Source: PALSA-1006 sp041660815 (lineage in GTDB: Bacteria; Pseudomonadota; Gammaproteobacteria; Burkholderiales; Gallionellaceae). From it: a stretch of 64,000 nucleotides of DNA. The stretch spans positions 1 to 64,000 of the forward strand of contig JBAZVN010000015.1 in assembly GCA_041660815.1 (NCBI GenBank), read 5' to 3'. The first letter of the stretch is position 1. Each line of letters starts with the position of its first letter. Below, one piece after another: positions 8,574-16,580 of this stretch. The notes under the pieces are model-generated. The model saw nothing but the letters and a program-made list of their open reading frames with translations. It did not search any database and was not told the origin of the DNA. The position numbers and the translations under genes were made by a program.

Positions 8574-9635
8574 TTATTTGCAGGATACGGTTGAGTCGGT
8601 CACGCGAATTTGTTTTTCACGCTTTTTGGCACAGATATTAAGTCCCGTTCCTTCGGCAATTTGACGTAACACGTCTGGGAAACTGCCTTCGAGAACGGAT
8701 GAGGTTGTTACCTGATAGAAGTTAGCGGCTTCCCAGGTAACAGGATTCCATCCGGCCAGCTTTGCCCACGCATCGAGGTTGTCTTTAAGCGTTAGCGCCT
8801 TGTCGAGTTGCCAGTTTTGTTTGCGCGTCAAGGCTGGGGTTGCGAGAAATAAAGAAGGCTGTTGAACAGGCTGCTGAACCGCAACAGGAGGTGATACGTT
8901 TTGCACCTGTTGGGTTGGTTTCGTCACCAGGTCGATGACGATCTGCTCATCTGTATTGGTGTTACCCGCTTGTTTGGTGGCATAGAAGTCTTCGATTAAC
9001 CGCAAGGTTTCTGCCTTGGAGAGCTTGCCAATGTCGCTCATGCTGAAGATACGACGAATGGTAGATATGGCAATTGCGTTGCTGGTGGTAACAGAGGCTT
9101 CTACCGGTTTATTGGAAACAGGGGGGTAGTAAATGCTGGTAGCTTTGACAGCCTGGGGCGCTTCTTCGGTGTCATACGATTGTGAGGATTGACTTGAAAC
9201 AGCGCGTGTGAAGGTCACGGTCGAGTCAGAGCAGGTGAAGTATTGTGAATACAGATAGGTGCGTTGGGTATCATCCTTGATACGTGATCTTGAAACGCCG
9301 TTTCTGGCCAACCAGTCGATAAGGAAGCGTGTGCGTTCTTCTTCGATATGCAATTCTTTATCAGGCCGACCTTGAACTACAATTTTCTGAGCCTGCAATA
9401 ATTTAGGCAGTGCTTCGTTAAGGATTCGTAATGCAACAGGGCCAGTCGCACTTTTTCCAGCGCAGAACGGCACCGAAATGCTTTCGGTAATGACTGATTT
9501 TTTTTCAGAAGGCGACGGGAGCTTTGTTTTAACGATGTTGTCGTTGACTGTTACGGGTATGTCTTCTTCAACATAATACGCTGCGTGGGCGCTGAGACTT
9601 GCGGATAACAATATGAGTAGTGCGATTTTTTTCAT
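8574..9635 (-). CDS. pilL: PilL-like protein with C-terminal TcpQ-type domain
   Basis: The first gene of the pil operon encodes 353 residues. The start at 9635 (GAGGGAAA ribosome-binding site, signal peptide ending SAHAAY) is preferred over an ATG at 9713 that lies at the promoter -10. Residues 45-150 resemble an OmpA-like peptidoglycan-binding fold (KIVVQGRPDKELHIEEERTRFLIDWL); residues about 275-353 repeat the TcpQ-type pattern seen in the next gene (NWQLDKALTLKDNLDAWAKLAGW). A Gln/Pro-rich linker separates them. R64 PilL is also a two-part envelope protein; assignment is by position and domain order. Confidence 0.65.
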   Translation of the reverse strand: MKKIALLILLSASLSAHAAYYVEEDIPVTVNDNIVKTKLPSPSEKKSVITESISVPFCAGKSATGPVALRILNEALPKLLQAQKIVVQGRPDKELHIEEERTRFLIDWLARNGVSRSRIKDDTQRTYLYSQYFTCSDSTVTFTRAVSSQSSQSYDTEEAPQAVKATSIYYPPVSNKPVEASVTTSNAIAISTIRRIFSMSDIGKLSKAETLRLIEDFYATKQAGNTNTDEQIVIDLVTKPTQQVQNVSPPVAVQQPVQQPSLFLATPALTRKQNWQLDKALTLKDNLDAWAKLAGWNPVTWEAANFYQVTTSSVLEGSFPDVLRQIAEGTGLNICAKKREKQIRVTDSTVSCK

Positions 9636-9655
9636 TGCGATTTCCCTCGGTTGAA

Positions 9656-9673
9656 AATTCCTATGTAGGAATT
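9656..9673. promoter_or_regulatory. Plasmid-wide palindrome, copy 2
   Basis: AATTCCTATGTAGGAATT has perfect 8-base arms around TG. It lies about 35-50 bases downstream of the inferred pil transcription start and just before pilL, where a bound protein could block elongation or fold into the leader RNA. Confidence 0.7.
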
Positions 9674-9712
9674 CATGCAAACACCTGTTAATTAATGGTT
9701 GCAGTTTTGGCA

Positions 9713-9741
9713 AGTATATTTGTAAAAATTATTTAAGTCAA
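9713..9741 (-). promoter_or_regulatory. Sigma-70 promoter of the pil operon
   Basis: On the minus strand TTGACT (9741-9736), a 17-base spacer and TATACT (9718-9713) give a near-consensus promoter reading toward pilL, with the start expected near 9706. Confidence 0.75.
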
Positions 9742-9765
9742 ACACTGTAAAATAAAAAATTAATG

Positions 9766-9774
9766 TGTTATAGT
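9766..9774 (+). promoter_or_regulatory. Extended -10 promoter of the trb operon
   Basis: TGTTATAGT is an extended -10 element 33 bases before the GTG of the first trb-side gene. The matching -35 position is poor, so activation or weak constitutive use is likely. Confidence 0.5.
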
Positions 9775-9806
9775 TTTCCTCAATTGGTTGGCCTTTATGG
9801 AGATAT

Positions 9807-10091
9807 GTGGTGACAGATAACAATATAAATAATTCACACGCAACAATTTTGCAGCGATTGATTAAGAATTCAAGTGAGCAAAAGCTGATTGTTGCTTTGG
9901 CATACCACCTGAATAAAAGCACGACGACAATCTATGCGTGGGGCAGGATTGTGGATGATTCTAATGCGCTTGGCAAATTGGTTCTTATCGGGCAATTATC
10001 ATCGAAGGTTAATGAACAAGACGGTGCCGGGATGCTCGGTATCGTCAATTCGGCACGTGAAGCCGTTTCGTCAGCGATGAGTAAAAAATGA
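9807..10091 (+). CDS. Small HTH-like protein at the head of the trb operon
   Basis: I do not recognise this 94-residue protein by name. It starts at a GTG with a GGAG ribosome-binding site. Residues 20-55 (SSEQKLIVALAYHLNKSTTTIYAWGR) read like a DNA-binding helix-turn-helix, distantly like phage CII-type regulators; the C-terminal half is helical and Ala/Ser-rich. It overlaps trbB by 4 bases (ATGA), so it is made together with the ATPase and may regulate the operon. Confidence 0.6.
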   Translation: MVTDNNINNSHATILQRLIKNSSEQKLIVALAYHLNKSTTTIYAWGRIVDDSNALGKLVLIGQLSSKVNEQDGAGMLGIVNSAREAVSSAMSKK

Positions 10092-11053
10092 GCGGACATA
10101 GCCGGATCAATGATGAACAACGGCAGCGGTTGTTGGAGACGCTGAAACGGAATCTTGGTGCCGGTATTCTGGGCGGGCTGAATGATAAGGATGTGATCGA
10201 GGTGATGCTGAATCAGGATGGTCATATCTGGTTCGATTATCTGGGCCAGGGGATGAAAGATTCTGGTTACACCTTGTCACCTGGTGCGGCGATGCTGGTG
10301 ATGGAGAACGTGGCGGCGATGTTAGGTGTCGTTGTTACGCGAGATCATCCGATTGTTGAAGGTGAATTGCCGTTGGATGGTTCGCGGTTTGAAGGATTGA
10401 TTCCTCCAGTTGTTGAATCGCCCGTGTTTGCAATCCGTAAGAAGGCGGTGAAGATTTTTACGCTGTCTGATTATGTGCGGCAGGGAATTATGACGGAGCA
10501 GCAAGCCAATTTACTACGCGGTGCTGTTAAGGGGGCGCAGAATGTGTTGGTGATCGGTGGCACAGGGTCGGGAAAGACGACGTTGTTGAATGCGTTGTTG
10601 CAAGAAACGTCGGTCACATGCGGACATGAGCGCATGGTGGTGATCGAGGATACGCGTGAGTTGCAGTGTTCGATGAAAAACTCAGTGTTGTTGAGAACGT
10701 CAGATGCAATGGATATGACTGCGTTGTTGAGGGCCACGATGCGACTCAGGCCGGATCGGATTGTAGTAGGTGAAATGCGCGGGAAGGAAGCGTTAGCATT
10801 GTTGAAGGCGTGGAATAGTGGTCATTCGGGCGGTTGTTCGACGATACACGCGGATTCGGTAGCAGATGGACTCGCGAAGCTGGATGAGTATGTCCAGGAG
10901 GCGAATGTGCCGTCGAAGATTAAGTTGATCGGTCGCGCTGTGCATTTTGTCGTCTTTATTGAGAAGACGGCGACGGGTCGGAAAATTTCGGAAATGGGCG
11001 TTGTGAAAGGTTACAGCCGTGAGCTGGAGGAGGTCATTATTGAAATGGTCTGA
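10088..11053 (+). CDS. trbB: TrbB, VirB11-family conjugation ATPase
   Basis: The 321-residue hexameric ATPase acts on the cytoplasmic side of the type IV secretion channel. Walker A GGTGSGKTT lies near residues 157-165, the ED(T)RE Asp box near 183, Walker B LRPDRIVVGEMRG near 220, and the His box STIHADS near 258. This is the normal length and motif order for IncP TrbB. It is translationally coupled to the small gene before it. The last residues end in EVIIEMV, as is common in TrbB. Confidence 0.92.
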   Translation: MSGHSRINDEQRQRLLETLKRNLGAGILGGLNDKDVIEVMLNQDGHIWFDYLGQGMKDSGYTLSPGAAMLVMENVAAMLGVVVTRDHPIVEGELPLDGSRFEGLIPPVVESPVFAIRKKAVKIFTLSDYVRQGIMTEQQANLLRGAVKGAQNVLVIGGTGSGKTTLLNALLQETSVTCGHERMVVIEDTRELQCSMKNSVLLRTSDAMDMTALLRATMRLRPDRIVVGEMRGKEALALLKAWNSGHSGGCSTIHADSVADGLAKLDEYVQEANVPSKIKLIGRAVHFVVFIEKTATGRKISEMGVVKGYSRELEEVIIEMV

Positions 11054-11080
11054 GGATTTGAACGGTAAAAAGCAAAGGCA

Positions 11081-11113
11081 GCATGGCGTGCGCCATGCGT
11101 TTCAGAGAGTGGG
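11081..11113 (+). promoter_or_regulatory. Hairpin-GTTTCAGAG leader element 1
   Basis: Stem GCATGGC/GCCATGC (11081-11098) with loop GTGC is followed at once by GTTTCAGAGAGTGGG. It is one of eight such hairpin leaders. Here the purine-rich part serves a 13-codon leader ORF, not the lipoprotein gene directly. Confidence 0.65.
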
Positions 11114-11114
11114 A

Positions 11115-11156
11115 ATGGTGGTTGAGGTTTTGTTAACTTTTGGAGGGATAGCATGA
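11115..11156 (+). CDS. 13-codon leader peptide
   Basis: ATG at 11115 reads MVVEVLLTFGGIA and stops at TGA 11154-11156, which overlaps the ATG of the lipoprotein gene (ATGA). It has the GAGAGTGGGA segment of the leader element as its ribosome-binding site, while GGAGGG inside it serves the next gene. It may couple translation of the lipoprotein to the leader; too short to prove by sequence alone. Confidence 0.4.
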   Translation: MVVEVLLTFGGIA

Positions 11157-11545
11157 AAAAAGGTTTCGTGAGTTTGTTGATGGTGGGGCTGCTCTTCGGG
11201 CTTCAAGGTTGCGCCAGTCAGAAAGAGTTGGTCGGGCTGGGTCAGTCGAAAAACTTTACTGTCGAAGGTAAAGGCGATTGGAAGCAGGCGTTCCGGGGTG
11301 CTGTGGTCAAAGCCGGTGGCGTGGTGGTCGAGAACAGCGATAACCGTCTTGGCGCGGAGGTGAAAGATCACCGGGTTAAAGTCGTTGCACGGTTGGTTAA
11401 TACCGGCGTGATTGATGTGACCGGCTCGTTGGTCGCGAACGATCTGCGGTCGTTCTATTCGCTGACGGATGAGGCGCGTGAGTCGGCAAAGGAAGTCGCC
11501 AGCTATATGGGCGAGCGTGGTTTTGTAGTGAAGGAAAGTAAGTAG
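11153..11545 (+). CDS. Small lipoprotein in the trb operon
   Basis: A 130-residue protein with a clear lipobox (FGLQGC, Cys20), so probably an outer-membrane lipoprotein. The mature part is Val/Gly-rich, about 110 residues, without cysteines, and shows a beta-alpha pattern (LVANDLRSFYSLTDEARESAKEVASYMGERGF). I do not recognise the family. It sits between trbB and trbC; a VirB7-like role stabilising the outer-membrane complex is possible but it is much longer than VirB7. GGAGGG lies 6 bases before the start. Confidence 0.7.
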   Translation: MKKGFVSLLMVGLLFGLQGCASQKELVGLGQSKNFTVEGKGDWKQAFRGAVVKAGGVVVENSDNRLGAEVKDHRVKVVARLVNTGVIDVTGSLVANDLRSFYSLTDEARESAKEVASYMGERGFVVKESK

Positions 11546-11586
11546 TTTTCGGTGGTTTAATTTTTTGATAATTTGAGGAGTAAGTT

Positions 11587-11919
11587 ATGAAAGGCAGTTT
11601 TGTTTGGAAGTTGATGTGGGTCATGCTGGGTGTGTTGGTTGTTCCAGAATTGGCACTGGCAGCGGCAGCACCTATGCAGGCTCCTTGGGATGGTGCGCTG
11701 TGTAGTCTGGCAGCGGCTCTGAGTGGAAAAACAGCGGTCGCGATTGCGACAATTGCATTCGTTGCCGCCGCCGCCGGGTTTGTATTTGGCGAACAGTTGT
11801 CTGGCATTATGAAGACGATGGTGAACGTAGTTATTGCAGTCGCTCTGATGTTGTGTGCATCGGCGATTGTTGGCTGGATCGCCAATGCTTCCGGTGGACT
11901 GGTCAGTACGTGCGGCTAA
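11587..11919 (+). CDS. trbC: TrbC, VirB2-family conjugative pilin
   Basis: The 110-residue propilin has a long signal peptide (to about residue 28, PELALAAAAP), and two hydrophobic helices in the mature part (AVAIATIAFVAAAAGFVFG and TMVNVVIAVALMLCASAIVGWI) joined by a short polar loop. This is the VirB2/TrbC pilin layout. It follows a GAGGAG ribosome-binding site and is separated from trbD by one base. In RP4 TrbC is cyclised; the C-terminal NASGGLVSTCG is compatible with processing but not proof. Confidence 0.85.
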   Translation: MKGSFVWKLMWVMLGVLVVPELALAAAAPMQAPWDGALCSLAAALSGKTAVAIATIAFVAAAAGFVFGEQLSGIMKTMVNVVIAVALMLCASAIVGWIANASGGLVSTCG

Positions 11920-11920
11920 C

Positions 11921-12241
11921 ATGTCACTTCAAATAACACCGATTCGTTCTTCGCTTAACCGCCAGCTTGGAATAGCTGGTGGTGAGCGGATTCTTGTTCT
12001 GGGTGCATTATTTGTTTCAGCATACTTCGGTTTCGTGGTTTCAATGGGGCATGGCGTTTGGTATGGCGTTGTCGTTGGCGGCGTGCTTTGGACGATCACG
12101 ATGTATGTTTTGACGCGGATGGGTGCAGAAGATATGCAATTGAGTTCTGTATTTTGGCGGCATTTGAAATATCGTCCATTTTATTCGGCTCATGGCAGGC
12201 TCGATTCAGAAACATGGCCGATGAAAGATTTTGTGAAGTAA
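11921..12241 (+). CDS. trbD: TrbD, VirB3-family protein
   Basis: ATG at 11921, one base after the trbC stop, gives 106 residues: a short N terminus (MSLQITPIRSSLNRQ), two adjacent transmembrane helices (about 22-60), and a basic cytoplasmic tail ending near MKDFVK. Length and order fit VirB3/TrbD, which partners with VirB4. A longer start at 11855 overlaps trbC and is not likely. Confidence 0.87.
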   Translation: MSLQITPIRSSLNRQLGIAGGERILVLGALFVSAYFGFVVSMGHGVWYGVVVGGVLWTITMYVLTRMGAEDMQLSSVFWRHLKYRPFYSAHGRLDSETWPMKDFVK

Positions 12242-12278
12242 TTCTTACGTAGGAAATGCTGCCAGTTGGCAGCATTTC
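12241..12278 (+). promoter_or_regulatory. Plasmid-wide palindrome copy 3 and attenuator-like hairpin
   Basis: ATTCTTACGTAGGAAA (12241-12256) is an imperfect copy of the recurring palindrome, starting in the trbD stop codon. It runs into a 12-bp perfect stem (12253-12264 with 12267-12278) that has a 2-base loop and is followed by TGTTTGTG. The hairpin could reduce read-through into trbE. Confidence 0.55.
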
Positions 12279-12292
12279 TGTTTGTGGGTAGT

Positions 12293-12323
12293 ACGCATAC
12301 TGTTAGTTAATGCGTTTAAGAGA
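12293..12323 (+). promoter_or_regulatory. Hairpin-TTTAAGAG leader element 2
   Basis: A short stem ACGCAT/ATGCGT (12293-12298 and 12310-12315) with an 11-base loop runs into TTTAAGAGA. It is the weakest hairpin of the set; trbE starts 20 bases later behind its own GGGGG. Confidence 0.45.
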
Positions 12324-12343
12324 TATGAAAGACGGGGGTTGTT

Positions 12344-14830
12344 GTGGCATTTTTAAAAGCGTTTCGGGATCAAGCTATTGGGTTATCAGATTTGCTGCGT
12401 TATGCGGCGATGATTGATGACGGTGTAATGCTTTGTAAGGGCGGTGAATTGATGGCTGGTTTTTACTATCAAGGAACCGATACTGAAAGTTCAACCGCAA
12501 TGGAGTTGAATGCGATTTCGAGCCGATTGAATGCGATCATGTGCAACTTTGGTAACGGCTGGATGGTGCATTGCGATTCTATCCGAGGCCCGGCGCTAGG
12601 CTACCCAGAAAGGGCGGCTTTCCCTGATCCAGTCTCTATGTTGATTGATGAGGAAAGGCGTTATCACTACCAGGTTGACTCCGGGCATTTTCAATCTGCG
12701 TATGTGATGGTTTTTACCTGGTTGCCGCCATCGAGAATGGAATCGAAGGGCAGAGCATGGATGTTTGAAACCTCCGGCAAGCAGGAAAAAGTAACTGACA
12801 AGATGGTTATGAACACGTTGGTCAATAAATTCAAGGCAAGCATTAATGATGTAGAGAATGCGTTGCGGTCGGTGTTTCTTGGCGTGGATCGAATGGGTAT
12901 GCGCACGTATGTTAAGTCTGTATGTGGCCGAGACGAGACAATCGTTGAAGATACGTTGTTGTCATATTTGCATTACGCGGTAACAGGCATTGAACATTTT
13001 GTTCGCTTGCCAAGTGTGCCAATGTATCTGGACACGTTAATCGGGTCGCAAGATTTTGTTGCCGGGATGGAGCCAAAGGTTGGCGATAAGCATATTCGGG
13101 TAGTCAATATCGAAGGATTCCCAGCAGATAGTTACCCAGGGATATTGGATTATTTGAATAAATTACCATTGGCCTATCGGTTTTCAACCCGTTTTATCTT
13201 CCTTGATCCTGAAATGGCCAAAAAGCTGCTGGATAAGTTGCGGAAAAAATGGCGGCAGAAAACACGCTCGATGTCGGATCAGGTTTTTAATACGGCCAAT
13301 GGTGCGATTGATTTGGACGCGTTGAACATGATGAATGATGCCGAAGGTGCGATGGCAGATGCAGGATCTGGACAGGTACGATTCGGTCACTATACGGCGG
13401 TGGTCGTGTTGATGTCGGAAGACGCAACGTTGTTGAAAAACAATGTGGATTCGGTGGTGAAGGCTATCCGCGATATGGGGTTTACGGCGCGGATCGAGTC
13501 AGTTAACGCTGTAGAGGCATATCTGGGGTCGTTGCCTGGGCATGGTGTTCCTAACGTGCGCCGTCCTATTTTACATTCGCTTAATCTGGCAAACCTTCTG
13601 CCTACTACAGCGTTGTGGGCTGGGCCGGAACAGATTTCATGTCCGTTCTATGGTGATGATAATGCGCCGCTGTTGTATGGGCGTGGGGCTGGTGCGACAC
13701 CATTCAGGTTGTCGATTCATGTTGGTGACGTTGGGCATACGTTGATACTGGGGCCGACGGGCGCAGGTAAGTCCACGTTGTTGAACCTTATTATGGTGCA
13801 GCATCGTCGGTATAAAAAGGCGAAGGTATTTGCATTTGATAAAGGTGCGTCGTCGTTTGTTTCCGCAAAGGCAATGGGTGGCGATTTCTATGATGTTGGC
13901 GGTGAGGGAAGTGCGCTGGCATTTTGCCCGTTGTCGAACGTAGACAAGCATTCTGAACGTGTTTGGGCTGAGGGCTGGATTGATATTTTACTGACGTTGA
14001 ATGGTGTTGTCGTTACACCGCGTCATCGAGGAATTATCCAGCAAGCACTAATTTCCTTGGGTAATAGTTCGCCTGATTTACGAACTATGACGCACTTTCA
14101 GGCATCTTTACAAGATCATGAGTTGCGCAATGGTTTGGATTCTTATTGCGGTAATGGGGCTGCTGCGAGTTTGCTGGATGCAGAACATGACAATTTAGGC
14201 TTAGGTGATTTTCAGGTGTTTGAGATGGAAAACCTGATGAACATGGGCGAGAAGAATCTGATTCCTGTTCTTTTGTATTTATTTCATCGGATTGAGCAGC
14301 GGCTGGATGGATCGCCGGTGCTATTGGTGCTGGATGAAGCCTGGTTGATGTTGTCGCATCCGCTGTTCATGGAGAAGATCCGCGAGTGGCTAAAGGTTTT
14401 GCGTAAGGCAAATACCGCTGTGATCTTTGCAACGCAGAGTTTGGAAGATATTACGAGGTCGCCTATTGCACCTGTGATTTTTCAATCCTGCCCAACGAAA
14501 ATTCTGTTGCCGAATCCTGAAGCTCGTAATGAATTATCCGCAGCGGCATACCGGATGATCGGGCTGAATGAACGTCAGGTTGACTTGATCGCAATGGGAA
14601 CGCCTAAACGAGATTATTACTATATGTCGCCATCTGGCCGACGAATGTTTTCTTTGGATCTGGGCGAGGTCGCGTTGGCTTTTGTCGGTAAAAGCGGGAA
14701 AGATGACATTAAGCTGGTCAAGGAGTTGATTTCAACTCGTGGTGAAAAACGCTGGGTTGGCGAGTGGTTGCGTCGCCAAAGACTGAGTGGATATGTTGGG
14801 AAAGTGCAGTTCGGGGAATGGATGGAATAG
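12344..14830 (+). CDS. trbE: TrbE, VirB4-family conjugation ATPase
   Basis: The 828-residue ATPase is the largest part of the transfer channel base. It starts at a GTG behind GACGGGGG. The N-terminal CagE/TrbE/VirB domain (about 1-430) is followed by the motor domain with Walker A GPTGAGKST near 470, Walker B LLVLDEAWLML near 660, and the FATQSLEDI motif near 700. Length and motif order match IncP TrbE. It is followed 3 bases later by a lytic transglycosylase gene. Confidence 0.93.
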   Translation: MAFLKAFRDQAIGLSDLLRYAAMIDDGVMLCKGGELMAGFYYQGTDTESSTAMELNAISSRLNAIMCNFGNGWMVHCDSIRGPALGYPERAAFPDPVSMLIDEERRYHYQVDSGHFQSAYVMVFTWLPPSRMESKGRAWMFETSGKQEKVTDKMVMNTLVNKFKASINDVENALRSVFLGVDRMGMRTYVKSVCGRDETIVEDTLLSYLHYAVTGIEHFVRLPSVPMYLDTLIGSQDFVAGMEPKVGDKHIRVVNIEGFPADSYPGILDYLNKLPLAYRFSTRFIFLDPEMAKKLLDKLRKKWRQKTRSMSDQVFNTANGAIDLDALNMMNDAEGAMADAGSGQVRFGHYTAVVVLMSEDATLLKNNVDSVVKAIRDMGFTARIESVNAVEAYLGSLPGHGVPNVRRPILHSLNLANLLPTTALWAGPEQISCPFYGDDNAPLLYGRGAGATPFRLSIHVGDVGHTLILGPTGAGKSTLLNLIMVQHRRYKKAKVFAFDKGASSFVSAKAMGGDFYDVGGEGSALAFCPLSNVDKHSERVWAEGWIDILLTLNGVVVTPRHRGIIQQALISLGNSSPDLRTMTHFQASLQDHELRNGLDSYCGNGAAASLLDAEHDNLGLGDFQVFEMENLMNMGEKNLIPVLLYLFHRIEQRLDGSPVLLVLDEAWLMLSHPLFMEKIREWLKVLRKANTAVIFATQSLEDITRSPIAPVIFQSCPTKILLPNPEARNELSAAAYRMIGLNERQVDLIAMGTPKRDYYYMSPSGRRMFSLDLGEVALAFVGKSGKDDIKLVKELISTRGEKRWVGEWLRRQRLSGYVGKVQFGEWME

Positions 14831-14833
14831 CAA

Positions 14834-15283
14834 ATGGTCTTGCGCGCATTGTTTATATTACTTGCTGGTTCTGCTTCATTTTCTCAAGCGGGGGAGATTA
14901 CTTCAGAAATGAATGCTTGTTTTAATGGTGCTGCACAATACCATTCGGTTAATCCGGTTGTTCTAAAATCTATTGCGAAGGTTGAGTCTGGATTCAATCC
15001 AGGAGCAATAAACAGGAATAAAAATGGTAGTTATGATATTGGTGTGATGCAGATCAATTCATCCTGGTTGAGCGAACTTGCAAAGTATGGTGTAACTTCC
15101 ACTTCGCTGCGTGATCCCTGTACCAGCATTTATATTGGTGCATGGATACTGTCCAAGGGGATAAGGAAGCACGGCAATACCTGGCAGGCCATTGGAACCT
15201 ATAATTCAGGAAATAAGGCGATTGGTACTCGGTATGCTCAGAAGGTATATCGGGTAGTGACCGCTACCGGAACGCAAAGGTAA
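14834..15283 (+). CDS. VirB1-like lytic transglycosylase
   Basis: A 149-residue SLT-type peptidoglycan lyase. A signal peptide ends near FSQAGE; the catalytic Glu is in IAKVESGFNP (about residue 51), followed by the typical GVMQINSSW and TYNSGN segments. It opens the cell wall for the secretion channel. It starts 3 bases after trbE. A second enzyme of this type is at 52659-53360, so the element carries two. Confidence 0.88.
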   Translation: MVLRALFILLAGSASFSQAGEITSEMNACFNGAAQYHSVNPVVLKSIAKVESGFNPGAINRNKNGSYDIGVMQINSSWLSELAKYGVTSTSLRDPCTSIYIGAWILSKGIRKHGNTWQAIGTYNSGNKAIGTRYAQKVYRVVTATGTQR

Positions 15284-15294
15284 AGTTTGATGTA

Positions 15295-15310
15295 ATTCTT
15301 ATGTAGGAAA
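15295..15310. promoter_or_regulatory. Plasmid-wide palindrome, copy 4
   Basis: ATTCTTATGTAGGAAA lies between the transglycosylase gene and the next gene, 24 bases before the latter's ATG. Confidence 0.6.
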
Positions 15311-15333
15311 TTCACTTAACGTCGGGATAAATA

Positions 15334-15834
15334 ATGTTCAAAAAAACGAAACGAGAATTTCAGGTTGCAGGCAGCTTTCTTGGCGGGCGAGGTCTTGCTC
15401 TTGTACTGATTGCGGTGGTATTGACTGTATTTGAAAGTGAATTCGGGATTGGATGGTATTGGGCTATTCCTTTTCTTATAACAGCGAGTGCTGGTGTTTT
15501 TTGGGCGGAAATTAAGCTGAGAGCGCTTGCAGATAGGCGCGTATTTAAACAGTTGGATGTTGTTGTTGATGGGTTGCGCTACTTGGGCGATGAATCGGTA
15601 AGTTTGGCGCGGCGAGAATTTGTTTGTCGGGTTCAGAGTCATGACAAGACTATTAACAAGTCAATTGTTGAGCATTTATGCAAAACACAGAGGGGGCATT
15701 TTTTCCTACTTCAATATTCACATGTGCTTGGTGTCATTTATAATGTGACAGTTATTAAATGTGTAATTGAGGTTTTGATGGAATCATACCCTGACGTGTA
15801 TGAGCTAGAGTTTGGTGCGGTTGAAGTCGCTTAA
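15334..15834 (+). CDS. Two-helix membrane protein of unknown function
   Basis: I do not recognise this 166-residue protein. Two transmembrane helices (about 16-33 and 38-56, a hairpin topology) are followed by a soluble domain of about 105 residues with two cysteines and many aromatic residues. No signal peptide is evident. It sits inside the trb operon between the transglycosylase and a secreted protein, under the palindrome at 15295. Confidence 0.65.
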   Translation: MFKKTKREFQVAGSFLGGRGLALVLIAVVLTVFESEFGIGWYWAIPFLITASAGVFWAEIKLRALADRRVFKQLDVVVDGLRYLGDESVSLARREFVCRVQSHDKTINKSIVEHLCKTQRGHFFLLQYSHVLGVIYNVTVIKCVIEVLMESYPDVYELEFGAVEVA

Positions 15835-15853
15835 TAATGAAAAGGAAGATGCT

Positions 15854-16528
15854 ATGAGTTCACGTATGTTGAGTGGTTTTCTGATGGCAGTTTTGTCTTC
15901 AACGGCATTCGGTTATGGGATGTCTGATGACGATGGCGTTTTAAATGCAAGTGCGGTTGGATCTGGAAGTACAAGTGGTCTGCATGTGAATGTCACCATA
16001 TTCCCGAATGCGGCTGATGTGGGGCTTCAGGGGGCTGTTTTTCTTGGCGCTCGACTGCCTTCCTTGACTGGTGGGAATTATCAGTATTTTTATTACAGCA
16101 CTTCTCGAAAAGGGTATGTTTCCTACGATGGAAATCAACAGCATATCGAGCCATTTGCAAGATACGATGGCGGTGTGCCTTCGGTGGTGACATTGGATGC
16201 AGGGATGGGGCAGGATTGGTGTAGCAATGTAAGGATGCAGTTCTTTGTTGGCGTTGGTGTGCTGGATCGCCAGCGGTCAATGATGGTGCAGATGGCGAAG
16301 GAAGGTCGCATGGGAAGAGTTGATCCCAATACGGGCATTGTTACTGAGAGTGTCTCTCCGCAGGATGTAGCGAACTTGTCGGGGCGTGCATCAATGGGGA
16401 GAGGGAAGCTCGATCCTGAGCAGATGGCATTGACGTTTGTTCAGAACGACGGGATAAGAGGAAAGAAATACCGGGGCGTGTATTCTGTCGGGTCTGACTG
16501 GAGTTGTCAGAACAACAATAACAATTAA
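15854..16528 (+). CDS. Secreted protein of unknown function
   Basis: ATG at 15854 (MSSRMLSGF) has an AAAGGAAG ribosome-binding site; the upstream start at 15812 overlaps the previous gene and lacks one. A signal peptide to about residue 20 (STAFGYGM) leads a 200-residue beta-rich, Gly/Ser-rich domain with two cysteines (DWCSNV and DWSCQN) that could pair, and an Asn-only tail. The family is not recognised. Its place just upstream of trbJ suggests a periplasmic or surface part of the mating apparatus. Confidence 0.65.
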   Translation: MSSRMLSGFLMAVLSSTAFGYGMSDDDGVLNASAVGSGSTSGLHVNVTIFPNAADVGLQGAVFLGARLPSLTGGNYQYFYYSTSRKGYVSYDGNQQHIEPFARYDGGVPSVVTLDAGMGQDWCSNVRMQFFVGVGVLDRQRSMMVQMAKEGRMGRVDPNTGIVTESVSPQDVANLSGRASMGRGKLDPEQMALTFVQNDGIRGKKYRGVYSVGSDWSCQNNNNN

Positions 16529-16580
16529 ATAGTTTGCTATAAACTAGCAAGTGTGCAATAATAAATACATGGAGGCTGTG

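Noticed and set aside
12325..12420. An ATG right after leader element 2 as the trbE start
   Set aside because: It is in a different frame from trbE and soon gives an unlike protein; the GTG at 12344 behind GGGGG gives the normal TrbE N terminus.
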